DNA of 31,711 nucleotides from Schoenoplectus triqueter (taxonomy: Eukaryota > Streptophyta > Magnoliopsida > Poales > Cyperaceae), in NCBI GenBank assembly GCA_964058805.1, contig CAXKVV010001225.1:1-31711 (forward strand), given 5' to 3'. Below the pieces are notes generated by a model that saw only the letters and a list, made by a program, of their open reading frames with translations, was not told where the DNA came from and did no database searches. The translations under genes and the position numbers were made by a program. Below are positions 1 to 10,905 of the stretch, one piece after another (the first letter of the stretch is position 1; each line of letters starts with the position of its first letter).

Positions 1-448
1 AAATGAATAATTTAAACCAACAGTTCAGTTAAGTCTTGATAAAATTAGAAAGCAAAATAACTTGTCTAATCAAACAAATATCAAATGGAACCCGATGAAG
101 AAATATTATACGAGTACAGAATACAATGCCTGAAAAATAAAATAGAATATGGGAAAACATTCATTTTTTCCCACTTGGACAAAATAGTTAAGAAGCATGA
201 GTTTTGCCTGATGGAATTTAGGGCCATGGTGATATACATCAAATTTTACTAGAAAATTTTCTCTGTTAATTCAAGACCACAATATCTAAATAAAACAACC
301 AGGAATCACAAAAATTAACGGTGCAAATAATGCAGATTTTTAATAAAGATAAGCCAAACAACTTATCAAATAAGGAAAAGTAAAAGGTAGAATAATGTAA
401 GATGAACCAGTACATCTGAAACTAAAAGTTTGAAAGAAATAACTCACC

Positions 449-744
449 TTAGCAGGTTGAAGTTGGTACAACAAACTTAATTACTTCCTCTTTTATATAC
501 GGATCTAAATTGGACCACCATTCAATTTTGAGATTTCTGCAAACAAGAGTAAGGTACCTTTTGGTACCGGTTCTGAAATAGGAACATATTTATTTATCAG
601 ATTGTCAAAATAACTCTCTATCAACACTAAAAACCCAAATCAGAAAATTGATAGAAAAAAAGATGAAAAAAATCAATAAAGAAATGAAAGAGCAGAAAGG
701 AAGAACTCATCGTAGAAATCCACATCTGATCCAACAGTGCCCAT
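449..744 (-). CDS. Doubtful two-exon small gene or 3' gene fragment
   Basis: On the - strand, positions 572-448 look like an exon. It follows a TTTCAG acceptor and ends at an AAG/GTGAGT donor one base after a TAA stop at 451-449. It reads TGTKRYLTLVCRNLKIEWW, then SNLDPYIKEEVIKFVVPTSTC, uninterrupted. A well-placed ATG (context GCAATGGGC) at 744-742 opens MGTVGSDVDFYDE. Joining it to the downstream exon through a weak donor (GA/GTTCTT) keeps phase and would give about 53 aa. I do not recognise the product. The donor after the stop implies a 3'-UTR intron, and the weak first donor is the main doubt. It may be the remains of a longer gene. Positions 1-448 hold no other clear coding signal. Confidence 0.25.
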
Positions 745-949
745 TGCTTCCTTTCCTTAATTACAACATTCACACGGTAACTAAACAAACCTAAAAGGCA
801 CAACAATGACAATCATTCTCAATTATATATGTACAATCAAAGACAGATTCTAACAAAATTGACAATCCTTTGAATGCTGAGGAGCAATTAGTTCATTCAA
901 TAAGGGTTCATTATATTTCATCTATTCCTACAATTCGCATTTACAATGC

Positions 950-2460
950 CTAATTGAAAAGAGGACCGGTGTCGCCCTACTGGCCACTAGGCGAGCTACG
1001 CATCAGATAGCAGACATCATTGCGTATGTGTTTTTTTGAACCTTTGATTTGCGTGTGTTTTTTGTAAATCTTTGAGTTTAAATAACAAATATCTCCGAAT
1101 TTCAACATATATCAATCAATAAAATTATTTATATAAAATCTGCTGGGATATGAGAATTTTTTTAGTTTTTAAACATCTGTTTGGATTTTTTTTAAATAAC
1201 TTCAAAATATTTAATAAATTCTTTATATCAAAAAATTATGGAATATAAAAATTTTCAATTTTTTTGAATTTTAAATATTTGTTTGAATTTTTAAATAATT
1301 TTAAAATTAAAATTAATAATATTTACACATAAAACATGTCATTTTAAAAAATATCACATAAAATTTTAATATAAATTTTTTTCTAAAGAATATAATATAT
1401 TCTTTTAGTTAAACTCATTAAAAATCTTCGTATATTTTTAGTTATAAGTTCATTATGTTTCTCCGTAAACTTGAGCTCACAATATTTTTTTTTACATCAA
1501 CAACAATAATATATATAAATGTTTACAAGACATATTACATATGGGGTGATCGTTGGGTGGACACATCAGAGGAGGGGCACAAAATATTTTTTATTTTAAT
1601 TTTAGCGAAGATTTCAATAACATAAAATATTTGAAATGCGGACCAGGATCAATCTTATAAATGCATGCTGTTATTTAAAAGAAAGGGCTATCTAGAATTA
1701 TAGGCTGCTTTTTCAAATAGCGGCCTGGAATCTTATCATGGGCTGTTTGAAGATAATGGTTGTGTTTGCAACTTCTTTTAATTCAACTTTTCACGAGTTA
1801 ATTTTATATTGGACTGTTTCAAAACATCAACTTCATGTATAAATAAGCCTAATTATTTAAATTACATTGGTTTACTTCTACTAGTTTTATTTAGTGAAAA
1901 ATGACTAAAAGGGAAGTGAAAATTATGTAAACTAACATAATTCGACATGAATATAAACCTTGATTGTCACGCCACATCCAAAAACATGTTGGTTTAATCA
2001 AGGGGAGCAGAGAGCAAACAAAATTGAGAGCGTTCCTGCTTAATTAACAAAAACACTACTGCATTATGACTAACACAATTTGTCACTTTACAGTGGGAGA
2101 TTCTGCTATTGATCAAAATAATTTTAGTTCGTTTAATTTTGTGTATTATATTGTTAAGATAAATTTCTTTTGATGTGATTAAAGAAGCGAGATTGATGAG
2201 TTAAAATCACTGTCATTGATTAATAAATTAACCATACTTTTACCCGATCCATAGCGGAATTAATTTTGTACTTTTCTCACAGTTAATACTATACACTGAG
2301 TACAAATAGTACTCATATGCCAGCAAATATAGTGATATACTAATTAATGACCATATCTACTCTAGACGAGGAGCAGCACTTGTTATTTGCTTGATATAAG
2401 CCGGTGCCATAGCTGTAGCCCCTACACATTTCACATTTGTAGTCTCAAACCCTCAAAGTC
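950..2460. other. AT-rich intergenic stretch, nothing recognised
   Basis: Very AT-rich sequence with poly-T and poly-A runs and short ATATAT tracts. No ORF with plant-gene character, no terminal inverted repeats and no RNA gene were seen. Confidence 0.5.
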
Positions 2461-3141
2461 GGTTCTAGGATCTAGCTAAGATTGTGATTGTTCAGATATT
2501 ATATCTGGTAAACGAAGTCGGTAATGAAGAGTTAAAGATATTCTTAGATGGAAATGGATTGGTCACAAAATGGGCTTGGGCCTCCATACACTTCAATTCC
2601 TGTGTTGGCAAAATCACATGGAGAATCTTATATCCAATTGTCATCGTCACCCAACGAGTACCAAGATATCAAATTGTTGAACCTGGTACCAGTTTCAGCT
2701 AATTTTTTATTGGCTGACAGCAAGTTCAGCAATCCAATTCCAGAATATAATTTGTGTTGGTCTTTTGAGCCCTTTTGTATATTTCAATACATGATTAACA
2801 ATTGAAGAAGCAGCAACAAATAGTAATAAATATGACAATTGTCAAATGGTTACTTACGAAGTGAAAAAATAAACGCAATAACGAACCATGCATATAACGT
2901 TTGTTTTCTTCTTCTTCTTTTTTTCTTTTTTTGTGTGTGTGTGGTGTCTGTGGTTGGTGGGGTGGGGGTGCTTTACTGCGTTTGGATTTGTTACTGGTCC
3001 GTACAATTCGAAGTCATGCTACACAGTGTAAACATGAAACTGTGTGGCCTTCCACTTTCAACCTGTGTGTCGACCAAGTCGTTGTATCATAGATTGAGAA
3101 AAAAATGAATATAGTAAAAAAAAGCAAACACTCAAACCGTT
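2461..3141. other. Upstream region of peptide gene 1, with unassigned short ORFs
   Basis: Two overlapping + strand reading frames (2484-2702 and 2548-2805, 72 and 85 codons) lie here. I do not recognise either product. The stretch from about 2500 to 2760 is less AT-rich than its surroundings, so it may be a decayed exon, but no splice or domain evidence supports this. A GT/GGTGG-rich tract follows at about 2930-2972. Confidence 0.3.
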
Positions 3142-3178
3142 AGACCAATACCCATCCCACATGACTCACACGGTTTGT
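3142..3178 (+). promoter_or_regulatory. Conserved upstream module of peptide gene 1
   Basis: The segment runs from AGACCAA through CATCCCACATGACTCACACGGTTTG. It aligns with segments upstream of gene 2 (12084-12122) and gene 3 (28018-28046), and with 7044-7082 upstream of the relic copy. The best-kept core is TGAYTCACACGGTTT. It lies about 30 bp upstream of the TATA box and about 180 bp before the start codon. Conservation among diverged paralogues suggests a transcription-factor site, but the binding factor is unknown. Confidence 0.55.
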
Positions 3179-3208
3179 ACCAACCTAAAAGTTCTGGTCC
3201 CGCTGGCT

Positions 3209-3218
3209 TATATATATA
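3209..3218 (+). promoter_or_regulatory. TATA box of peptide gene 1
   Basis: TTATATATAT lies 147 bp upstream of the ATG. It is followed by a CT-rich stretch (about 3219-3255) typical of a plant transcription start and leader. Gene 2 has its TATA at nearly the same distance (143 bp). Confidence 0.65.
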
Positions 3219-3355
3219 CCTCCTCTCCTGCGTCTTTTCTTCTCCATCTCCACTCATACAATCAAGAGAAAGTTCAAACTCAAAGAAGCAACATCAATCA
3301 GAGTTCTCTATTGCTACTTTCCTAGAAACCAAGCAGTCGACTGACTCCAAACGAA

Positions 3356-3577
3356 ATGGCGCTCAGTAAAAATCAGAAGAAATGCATCGTTCTCGTCATG
3401 TGGCTGGTGTTTGTGTTGTCCAACGCGTGGCATATTGAAGCCGCTAGGCCGTTGAGCGGAAGCTGGCCGTCGGCTAGAAGTTGGTCGTCGGCAATTGGCC
3501 AACTGTTAAGCTCCTTGTCAGGAAGTGGGTCATCTAATTGTACAAAGAACCCCAGTAATAAAGGTGGTAATTGTTGA
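3356..3577 (+). CDS. Small secreted peptide precursor, paralogue 1
   Basis: A 73-residue, intronless precursor. The start MALSKNQKKC has two Lys before a hydrophobic core (IVLVMWLVFVLSNAW, about residues 11-25), then HIEAARPL, a good signal-peptide end near residues 29-30, so secretion to the apoplast is inferred. The middle is Ser/Trp-rich (GSWPSARSW, SSAIGQLLSSL). The tail reads SSNCTKNPSNKGGNC, with two Cys separated by 10 residues and an N-C-T glycosylation sequon. The signal region and Cys tail are shared with 12284-12445 and 29147-29359, so these are local paralogues. The family resembles CTNIP/SCREW phytocytokine precursors (ligands of the receptor kinase HSL3/NUT), also short, with a signal peptide and two C-terminal cysteines. 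That is recall, not a search. The start is supported by the upstream TATA box, leader and conserved N-terminus. Confidence 0.8.
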   Translation: MALSKNQKKCIVLVMWLVFVLSNAWHIEAARPLSGSWPSARSWSSAIGQLLSSLSGSGSSNCTKNPSNKGGNC

Positions 3578-3984
3578 TGTGATTTCTTCTTGTAATTGAT
3601 CTTTTGTATAGGCATTTTCCTTTCCTTTCTTTTAATTAATCTCTAGTATGAGATTGCTGGGGACAGGCCGAAAGGGTCTAGATTGATTGAATTTATTCAA
3701 TTAGAGTTTGATGCTGTAAGCGTGAAATTTGCCAAAGTTTAATTTCGTATATGATTAATTCACATTAGGCAGTAAACTTATATAGAAATGAAATTTCATA
3801 TTGTACTTAATAGAGGGGAATGGACATGTGGCATTCAATGATCGTAGACAACTAAAAAAAAAATCGTACCCCTTGATCGATTAAAAGTCTTTCTCTTACT
3901 CTTTCTTGCCGTCGAATATCGAGCACTGAGAAAAGAATATTATATATGTGGGAGGGATCTTTGTCTCTTTGAGAATGAGTTGTT
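3578..3984. other. 3' flank of peptide gene 1
   Basis: Presumed 3' UTR and flank. T-rich sequence follows the stop. AATAAA-like signals are not obvious, and no other gene was seen. Confidence 0.4.
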
Positions 3985-4308
3985 TTGATAATTTTAATAA
4001 TAATGACATTACAAAAAAAAATTAAAATTAAAAAAAATTATAGATATATTTTTTTAACTTATAGATTGATAGTTTTTAAATTTTATATAATTTAGTTATT
4101 ATTTGATAGTCCATCAAAAATAATTAAATTACAACCGTTATAAACTATATAAAATTTTGATGATTTTTGATGAACTATCAAACAACATCTAAATTATATG
4201 AATATTAAAACACTATTAATTTATAAATTGAGGATTATATTTATAACTTTTTCTATTTTTAAGTTTTTGATATATATATTTTTAAAATATCTTTAAGATT
4301 GTCCCTGC
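3985..4308. mobile_element. Decayed Mutator-like MITE, related to the copy at 8585-8975
   Basis: The centre is an inverted repeat: TTATTTGATAGTCCATCAAAAAT, then ACAACCGTT, then TTTTTGATGAACTATCAAACAA. The order and wording match the centre of the 8585-8975 element, as does the flanking theme of 'tatagat..', '..tttttctatttttaag' and a terminal GATTGTCCCT. The terminal repeats are too eroded to give an exact boundary or target duplication. Confidence 0.5.
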
Positions 4309-5149
4309 TCATTATATATTGAGGTTGAATATTGTTAAAAACGTTTCAACATTCACGAGTCACAACAGTGTTTGGTTTTGACTTCCGACACTAAAACTCT
4401 ACTCTTTGAAGCCTAGGATTTGGTCTAAACTCAAAATGAGACCTTTTAGCAACAGGATTAAGTTATGAAGAATTAACTGTTTAAAGATTTTGTAAAGCAA
4501 ACAGATAGACTAAAAGTGCCGAATTATAATTTCACACTTCGTATTTTTATTTTTTATTCTATTTTTAACTTCCATCTTCACTTTTTGTCAACCATAACAA
4601 CACCAATATTATGGTATAAAACTTCTAATTAAAATAGTGCCCTCACGTTTTAATAAAAAGAAGGTTAGAACGAGAACAAATATATATAAAGATGATCTAT
4701 AGTATTAGGATAAATAAGTTCCATATATATAGAGATTGTATTAACTATAACAATTTGACTATATTGATATAGTAGATTACCTAAAATAAACTAATAAATG
4801 CGATGTACGCTTTATTTAAACTAACATATACAAATCCAATTATTTATATCGACCATATTTATTTCTTATTAAATAAGTGTATAGATTAAACATTGTATAT
4901 AGGTGCCATGCTTTCAATAATACTAATTATAAAAGTTATTTCAGTTAATTAGTTAAGTCAATTATTTTTGTTACTTGAACAATTGTATTATCGTCGAAAC
5001 TTTAAATTAGTCATCGACATAAAATTTGATATTATTTTATTGGTCTTATAAATTAATTATATTAATTAACTACAGAATTATGTTCGATATAGTAGTTGTA
5101 TTGTCATACTAATGGTATCATTAAAATTATTAAATATATGTTTATAAAT
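4309..5149. other. AT-rich spacer
   Basis: No convincing ORF, repeat or RNA gene was seen. Confidence 0.45.
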
Positions 5150-5460
5150 TTATATTTTAAGAAACCAGTTGGCAAACGGTTCCATTTGTACAAAAAATAT
5201 AACTTAAATAATGAATTATATTTTAAGAAATTGGTCGGCAATTCATTCCATTATCTTAATTATATTTAAGTTAAAAATAACACAGATAGTTATATTTTAA
5301 ACAATTGGACGGCAATTCACTCCATGGCCGCCGCAAATAGTTATGTTAGTTATACTATTATATCTATTATATCGCACCAAGCTAATAAACATGTGTTAAT
5401 AAATTTACGTTTCAAGAAAATTTGTTCCCAACTGATTCCATTATCGCAGATGGTTGTGTT
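5150..5460. repeat. Four diverged tandem repeats of roughly 65-110 bp
   Basis: The motif TATATTTTAAGAAA..GTTGGCAA..TTCCAT recurs near 5150, 5217, 5291 and, more weakly, 5405 (ACGTTTCAAGAAAA..CCCAACTGATTCCAT). Spacing is irregular, so this is an old degenerate tandem array. It shows no coding or element-like structure. Confidence 0.4.
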
Positions 5461-7043
5461 TCTCTAGAAAAAATGTTGTCTAGCCTTTTTTATCTTTCTT
5501 AATTGTCTTTTCATTATTCTTTTTTTGGCTACGTAAAATTTACTTTGTTGAATAAAAAAAAATACTAACTGACACTCCATCTAAAAAAATATTAATGGGA
5601 ATAAAATTATGGAAAGTTTTCCACTCATTGAAGTTGGGTGACAAATTCTTTATATCAAAAACTTATGGAAAACAAATTTTCTATTTTAGATGTTTTTAAG
5701 TATCAATGTTAGATGTTTGAAATGACCTATTTTCATATTATATAATATTACATAATTTTTATTATTTTAGATCCATTTTTGGTCTGAAAGTAGAAAATTT
5801 TGGCATCCTACAAGATTTTGACATGAAGAATTTATTGTGTAAAATAAATCAAAATTTTGAAAGTGATAATATATATATATATTTTTAGTGTTATAAACTC
5901 ATTGTATTCTTTATATTTTTAAGAAAAATTGTAGAAACTAATAACCATTATATCAGCATAAATAATAATTAAAACAAAATATAATGGTCAATATTGTAGA
6001 TGACGTCCTTGAGAAGCTTGAACATTCAATTTTCTTTCTTGTTTAAAATTCTTGTATTCGTATAGTAAGAGCTTGACTATTGTGCTAATAAAATATACAA
6101 AAACCAATGTTCGTATGTCAAAAGAATCATCTGTAAATGATCATTAAAAATAGTAAGTAAAATGCTAAAAATACGAAAATTATTATTCTACATGTTCATC
6201 ACTACATATTCATGACGATAGGACCAAGGAAAAAAATAATTATATATAAAATTTTAAAACATTTTATTTTAGAATTTACACTTGTTTCTTGACTTTGAAA
6301 TTTTTTTAATCAACGACGGCATTTAGGTAGCAAAAATGGATGGTTAGTCAAGTACACAATTGTTAGTAGTTTTTTTAATTTTTAATCCCAATTTCCCTTT
6401 CTCCCACTTAAATTGGCGACTAGTGGTTGCTCCCACGTCATATATGAAGAAAGCTTGGTAAGGGATGTCGAAAACAGTTTATGGAGACCGTCTCCTTTTT
6501 GACCATTTCGCACTCTGGCATTTATTTACTAATCACATCTGATCCACAGTCTTGCAAATTAGGCTTCCTACATGAATTCAAACTGTTTGACCAACACATC
6601 GAAGTACACTCGCAACAACCTCTCGTGTTAATTCTTCATTTTCTGATTGTACATTTTTCTCATCATCCTGCAGTTTGTTGAAAAAATATTTATGACTAGG
6701 TCGTCTCGTGTAAAGATTGTAACTGTTTACCTGGAAAAAAATGTCCATTTCCAGACAGTGTTATAATTAACATAATCGATTAATTATACACCAATTAAGT
6801 AAGGACCGCGCCATTTGTATTTTTTTTTCCGGGGATTTGACCACTATTTTATATATATTTTTTTCAACGGAGGCCAGTACTGGTAAGTGGTTAGTACATT
6901 TGATCAGATCATAGTTGTAATACAAGTGTAAACATATCTGCCATACTAGACACGTTTGTCTCCCATCACTTAACCTGGTGTAGCTACCAAGTTTCTATTT
7001 TATATATCATACATGTAAGAAAATACTAGATTTTTCAAACTAT
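5461..7043. other. AT-rich spacer
   Basis: Mostly AT-rich, with a 66-codon + strand frame at 6481-6681 that shows no recognisable domain. A weak echo of the peptide-gene upstream module (AAACTGTTTGACCAACACATC) lies near 6579. Nothing else could be supported. Confidence 0.4.
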
Positions 7044-7082
7044 TTGACCAAAAATGATGCAATTTGACTTACACGGTTTATA
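7044..7082 (+). promoter_or_regulatory. Orphan copy of the peptide-gene upstream module
   Basis: TTGACCAAAAATGATGCAA followed by TTTGACTTACACGGTTTATA aligns closely with the modules of genes 1-3. It contains the intact core TGACTTACACGGTTTATA. No intact peptide gene follows within 200 bp. The nearest family remnant is the broken copy at 8372-8449, and two Tourist-like elements lie between. I infer it is the promoter remnant of that relic. Confidence 0.5.
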
Positions 7083-7348
7083 ACAACTTGGAGTTTTTGT
7101 TCTTCAAAAAATGAAAACAAACATTAGATTTTGCTTACACTTTGTTACCATATAGTTTTTATATTTATGTTTTTTGTTGGTAGAAAAATTAAATAATTGA
7201 GAGTAATGAATTAAATTTGGATCCTCATTTTAGTTCTCTTGATTCAATTAATTTGAATCCTTTCATTGTTGTTAAGTATATTCTTTATACTTTCTTCTTT
7301 GTCCGTGTTAAATTTATGAAATGAAATTAATTAGGACCGACACATTAA

Positions 7349-7549
7349 GGGCTTGTTCAGTCTTTACTATTCACATGGGAAAAATAAAAATTCACTCAGG
7401 CCCCATTCGGAGTGAGCTCGCGAGTGAAAATAGGGATGAGTTTTGAACTGAAATTACTGTGTGCGTGGGGAAAATAAAATTCAGTTGAACTGAATTTTTT
7501 ATTTCCCATGTAAACAATAACAAGACTGATCAAGGTCCGAACACGACCT
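7349..7549. mobile_element. Tourist-like (PIF/Harbinger-type) MITE, first of two
   Basis: The left end GGGCTTGTTCAGTCTTTACT and following CACATGGGAAAA-TAAAAATTCA are mirrored on the right by TTTTTTATTTCCCATGTAAACAATAACAAGACTG..CGAACACGACC. Terminal GGnCTTGTTCnG is typical of Tourist-like MITEs. A 3-bp target duplication is not clear. Confidence 0.5.
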
Positions 7550-7550
7550 C

Positions 7551-7780
7551 AAAGATTGTTCGGCTGTTAAATGGGGATGGAAATGAGAAAGAAATATGAA
7601 CTAAAAAAATACTGTTTTGATGGGAATTTTATTTTGCTCTGAGTTAATTTGTTTTCCCATTTCCGAGTTAGATTCGAATAGAGTCTGAGAGTGAATGTTT
7701 TATTTCCCACGTGGACAGTAGCATTTCAGCTCAATTTCCATTCCTATTCCCGTTTTCACTCTCCCAGAGAACAATTCTTT
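7551..7780. mobile_element. Tourist-like MITE, second of two, abutting the first
   Basis: The left end AAAGATTGTTCGGCTG is mirrored by CCCAGAGAACAATTCTTT on the right. Inside are GGGGATGGAAATGAGAA on the left and TTTCCATTCCTATTCCCG on the right. It directly follows the element ending at 7549 and shares the GTTCGG terminal theme. Confidence 0.45.
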
Positions 7781-8371
7781 TGCTTTGATCAAAATTAAAG
7801 TATGAGCTAAGGTTCATTCAATAACTGAAAAGTCTTGATGAAATGACATTAATGAAAGACGATGATTTTTAAGAATCTTTTAAAATAATAGCATCAATGA
7901 AGTTGAACTCTTAACATCCTTTTTGCTCTTTGCAGACGGCATCAAGTAGAAGTCAGAGATGAGAGATGTCAGAAGTCAGATGTTGCATCGCTCACATGCT
8001 GTAGTTAGTGCCTACTGCCTTGAGTGGGCTAGCTTGAAGCAGTTTGGTTCATAGTAATAAACGGAGGATTTAGAAAATATTTGATGAGATAAAAAAATTA
8101 AGATTCGGACATAGTTCAGAAATAATTTGTTTTATATAATGTAAATAAAATATATATTAAAATTTAAAAATTTAAAAATATATGAAAATAAATATACAAT
8201 ATCATTTAAAATGTTGTACAATGTGTTTTATTCATGAATAAAATATTTTATTGATGAATAAAACACATTATATATTGAATTGACATATAATTTATGAAAT
8301 ATCCAGCTAAAAATGCAAAATAAATTATTCATAAATAATTTATGAAAACTTATTACTATACTTTAATTTAT

Positions 8372-8449
8372 TTGGATGGAAGCTGGCCTTCAGCTGGTGG
8401 GCTTCTTTTGATATCCTTAGCAAAAAAAATGGGCCTTTTAAGGTACTAG
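8372..8449 (+). pseudogene. Broken fourth copy of the secreted peptide gene
   Basis: Read from 8372 in frame, this gives LDGSWPSAGGLLLISLAK, nearly identical to residues 33-50 of gene 3. The nucleotide match covers GGATGGAAGCTGGCCTTCAG and continues to the poly-A run. Gene 3 has six A residues there and this copy has eight, so the frame shifts into KMGLLRY and a TAG stop at 8447-8449. The signal-peptide half, start codon and Cys tail are missing on both sides. It is a relic, not an expressed precursor. It proves the family once had at least four local copies. The GSW..GGLLL segment is shared with gene 3, so these two are closest relatives. Confidence 0.75.
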
Positions 8450-8575
8450 CATGTGGCAAGCACGATAATTCCAGAGCTTTATGCAAATAAAAGCTTCCTT
8501 TGATGGCTTCGGTTCTCAAAACAGATTTAATTTGTGTATTTTTTTTACAATAAGTAGTTTTTCTTCTTTTGAGAT

Positions 8576-8584
8576 AAAACAAAA
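8576..8584. repeat. Target-site duplication, left copy
   Basis: AAAACAAAA matches 8976-8984 exactly and flanks the 8585-8975 element. Nine bases is the Mutator-superfamily size. It is A-rich, so chance similarity is possible. Confidence 0.55.
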
Positions 8585-8975
8585 GAGAAGGGATCGGTTG
8601 ACAATGGGTTATTTTGACAACTTTGACAATAAATTTCTAAATAAATATAAAAAATTAAAAATGGAAAAAAAGTTTATAGATGTGTTCTTCTACCTATGAA
8701 TTGATGGTCATTCAAATTTCATACAATTTCATTATTGTTTGATAGTCTATCAAAGACCATCAATTTTTTATGCAATTTGCAACGGTTCTAATTTAACGAT
8801 TTTTGATGGACTATCAAATGATAATGAAATTGAATGAAATTTGAATAAACATCAATCCATAGTTAGAAGAACACATCTATAATTTTTTTTTCTATTTTTA
8901 AGATTTTTCTTTTATTTTTTTAGAAGTCCATTGTCAAGGTTATTAAAATAACCCATTGTCAACCGATTCCCTCTC
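8585..8975. mobile_element. Mutator-like foldback MITE (391 bp)
   Basis: The terminal repeats start GAGAAGGGATCGGTTGACAA and end TTGTCAACCGATTCCCTCTC. The pairing continues inward along most of the element: ATAGATGTGTTCTTCTA with TAGAAGAACACATCTAT, and TTTGATAGTCTATCAAA in the centre. Perfect 9-bp direct repeats flank it. No coding capacity. Confidence 0.7.
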
Positions 8976-8984
8976 AAAACAAAA
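8976..8984. repeat. Target-site duplication, right copy
   Basis: AAAACAAAA, identical to 8576-8584. Confidence 0.55.
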
Positions 8985-10300
8985 ATCTAAATCATCTAAT
9001 TTTATATATTCATAGAAGACTCTTGAATATTAAACTCACAAGTCACAATCTTTCACATAAAAAGTATTGTTTTTATCTGTCTTTGTCACTAAATTAAAGA
9101 TTGGATCTCATAATATGTACACTTGTATTATTTAGTTGTTTTCTTGATTAAAAAAAACTAGCTAATCTCAGGTTTAGGTTTACATGCAACAAGAAGGGAG
9201 AACAAATGGTACATAAATAATGTGTACACTGTCATTCGGCATCCATAGTTCTATACATAGCCAAGCAGAAACAATATATTATTGGGAATACAATGATCTT
9301 CCATAAATAATTATCATTCAAAATTACGTAAGTAGCATAGTGCATGCCTCATCTTTTGCTTTTGCAGTGCAAGATTTTTTCAATATTATGTATTTTTAAC
9401 AAAAAGTCACTAGGAAAAAATATTCATGAAATAGTCCTTTATTAAAACTTGAGGAAAATTTTGAAGTATTTGCTCTAATTAAAATTTTATTGAAATTATT
9501 TTAAATAATGTATACGGGAAAATAATTTACAAAAGATAATCTTCTGTAATAAGTTTTAAAATAAGAGTTAGTGTACAATACACCATATTTTCTGGGATTT
9601 TTTTGAAGTGATTTGCACTGCATGCATGATGAAACAAGTATGGCATGGAAAAGAGCAAATACACATATAATTTAAAAGTAATTTATTTTTAGAATTAGAT
9701 GATTGATTGCACCTTTCATTGTAAGTTTCACATGATCCAGCTAATTAAATTTAACTCAACACTTTGATCAAAATTGTTTTGACCATTCAATTTTTTAGTG
9801 TATTGCTCATTCTATTTTTCCCTCTAAAGAAAATATATTATATAGTATCATTTTTCTTTCAGAACCACATCATATTCGGGGGGAAATGTATAAAATCAAA
9901 ATATATGTCACCGTAATTCTAACTTTTAGACTAGTAAAATATACATCTTATTTTATGTTATAAAAATATGAACAGATTGTTAAATATCCGCTGAAATCAG
10001 TAAGTTTTAATTACTCTCAGTGAAAATTGGAAAACTAGATATTTTAAAATTATTTGGAAGAAAAAAATTAATACGGCAACAAAAAGGAGAAAACAAAAAT
10101 GTGAAGCCATGAGGTAAATCTGGAGTAGAAAGTGAAGACCTACCTTGAGGTTTCAATTGAAGAGCCAGATGCCAAACATGCGAACAAATGTTGGTTTTTG
10201 GTGGACTGTGGTATTCTGTGTGTGTCAGTGCTCAATACTGTTACTGTATAGTATATACACTGGGTCAGGTGACTCAGTACTATTGAAATACAGCAGCAAG
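8985..10300. other. AT-rich spacer
   Basis: No gene or element boundaries were found. A moderately GC-richer patch lies at about 10080-10300, with a possible - strand splice donor (CTCAAG/GTAGGT near 10140), but no reading frame supports an exon. Confidence 0.4.
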
Positions 10301-10905
10301 TAGGGTTGCAAACATTCCATTTTATATGTGATTTGATTTGAAAAATAATAAAAATTATCTGATTCGTATCCGTATCTAATTTTTTTTTAACGGATAAAAA
10401 TACGATTTGATTATTACTTATTCGTATCCATCCATTTAGTTATATCCATCAATATTCGACATTATCTGAAGATATCTGATTCGATATTATTTGATTTTAT
10501 TTGAATATATATCCAAAAAATCTCATTATATATATTTTTTACATACATTACAAATCTAACTAATTTTATATATAATTGTACTAATATATTATATTTTTTA
10601 TAATTCATTGATACATTTGAACTACTAATATAATGATAATAAGGCATTAAATTTTCATAATTAATATTTAATTTTTATAATTAATGATTCTATCAAAAAA
10701 TACTATGTAATTATTTTTCAATTGTACATATAATATTTTTGTTAATATCCAAAATATATCCGTATTTATATTCATATTCATCCGATATCCGATCTGTATC
10801 CAATATCCATCGAATATCTGATCTATAACAATATCCGTAAAATTATAACGGATATAGATATGGTAAACCTATTATCCATCCGTATCCAATCCGTTTGCAA
10901 TTCTA
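10301..10905. mobile_element. hAT-like non-autonomous element (about 605 bp)
   Basis: Terminal TAGGGTTGCAAAC (10301-10313) pairs with GTTTGCAATTCTA (10893-10905). The interior repeats variants of TATCCGTATCCAATATCC on the right half and their mirror on the left, a common plant hAT MITE style. The flanks share only CAAG, so the 8-bp target duplication is not intact. Confidence 0.55.

Noticed and set aside
85..252. 55-codon + strand ORF starting MEPDEEILYEYR
   Set aside because: Short, no recognised domain and no promoter or splice support. It could be chance.
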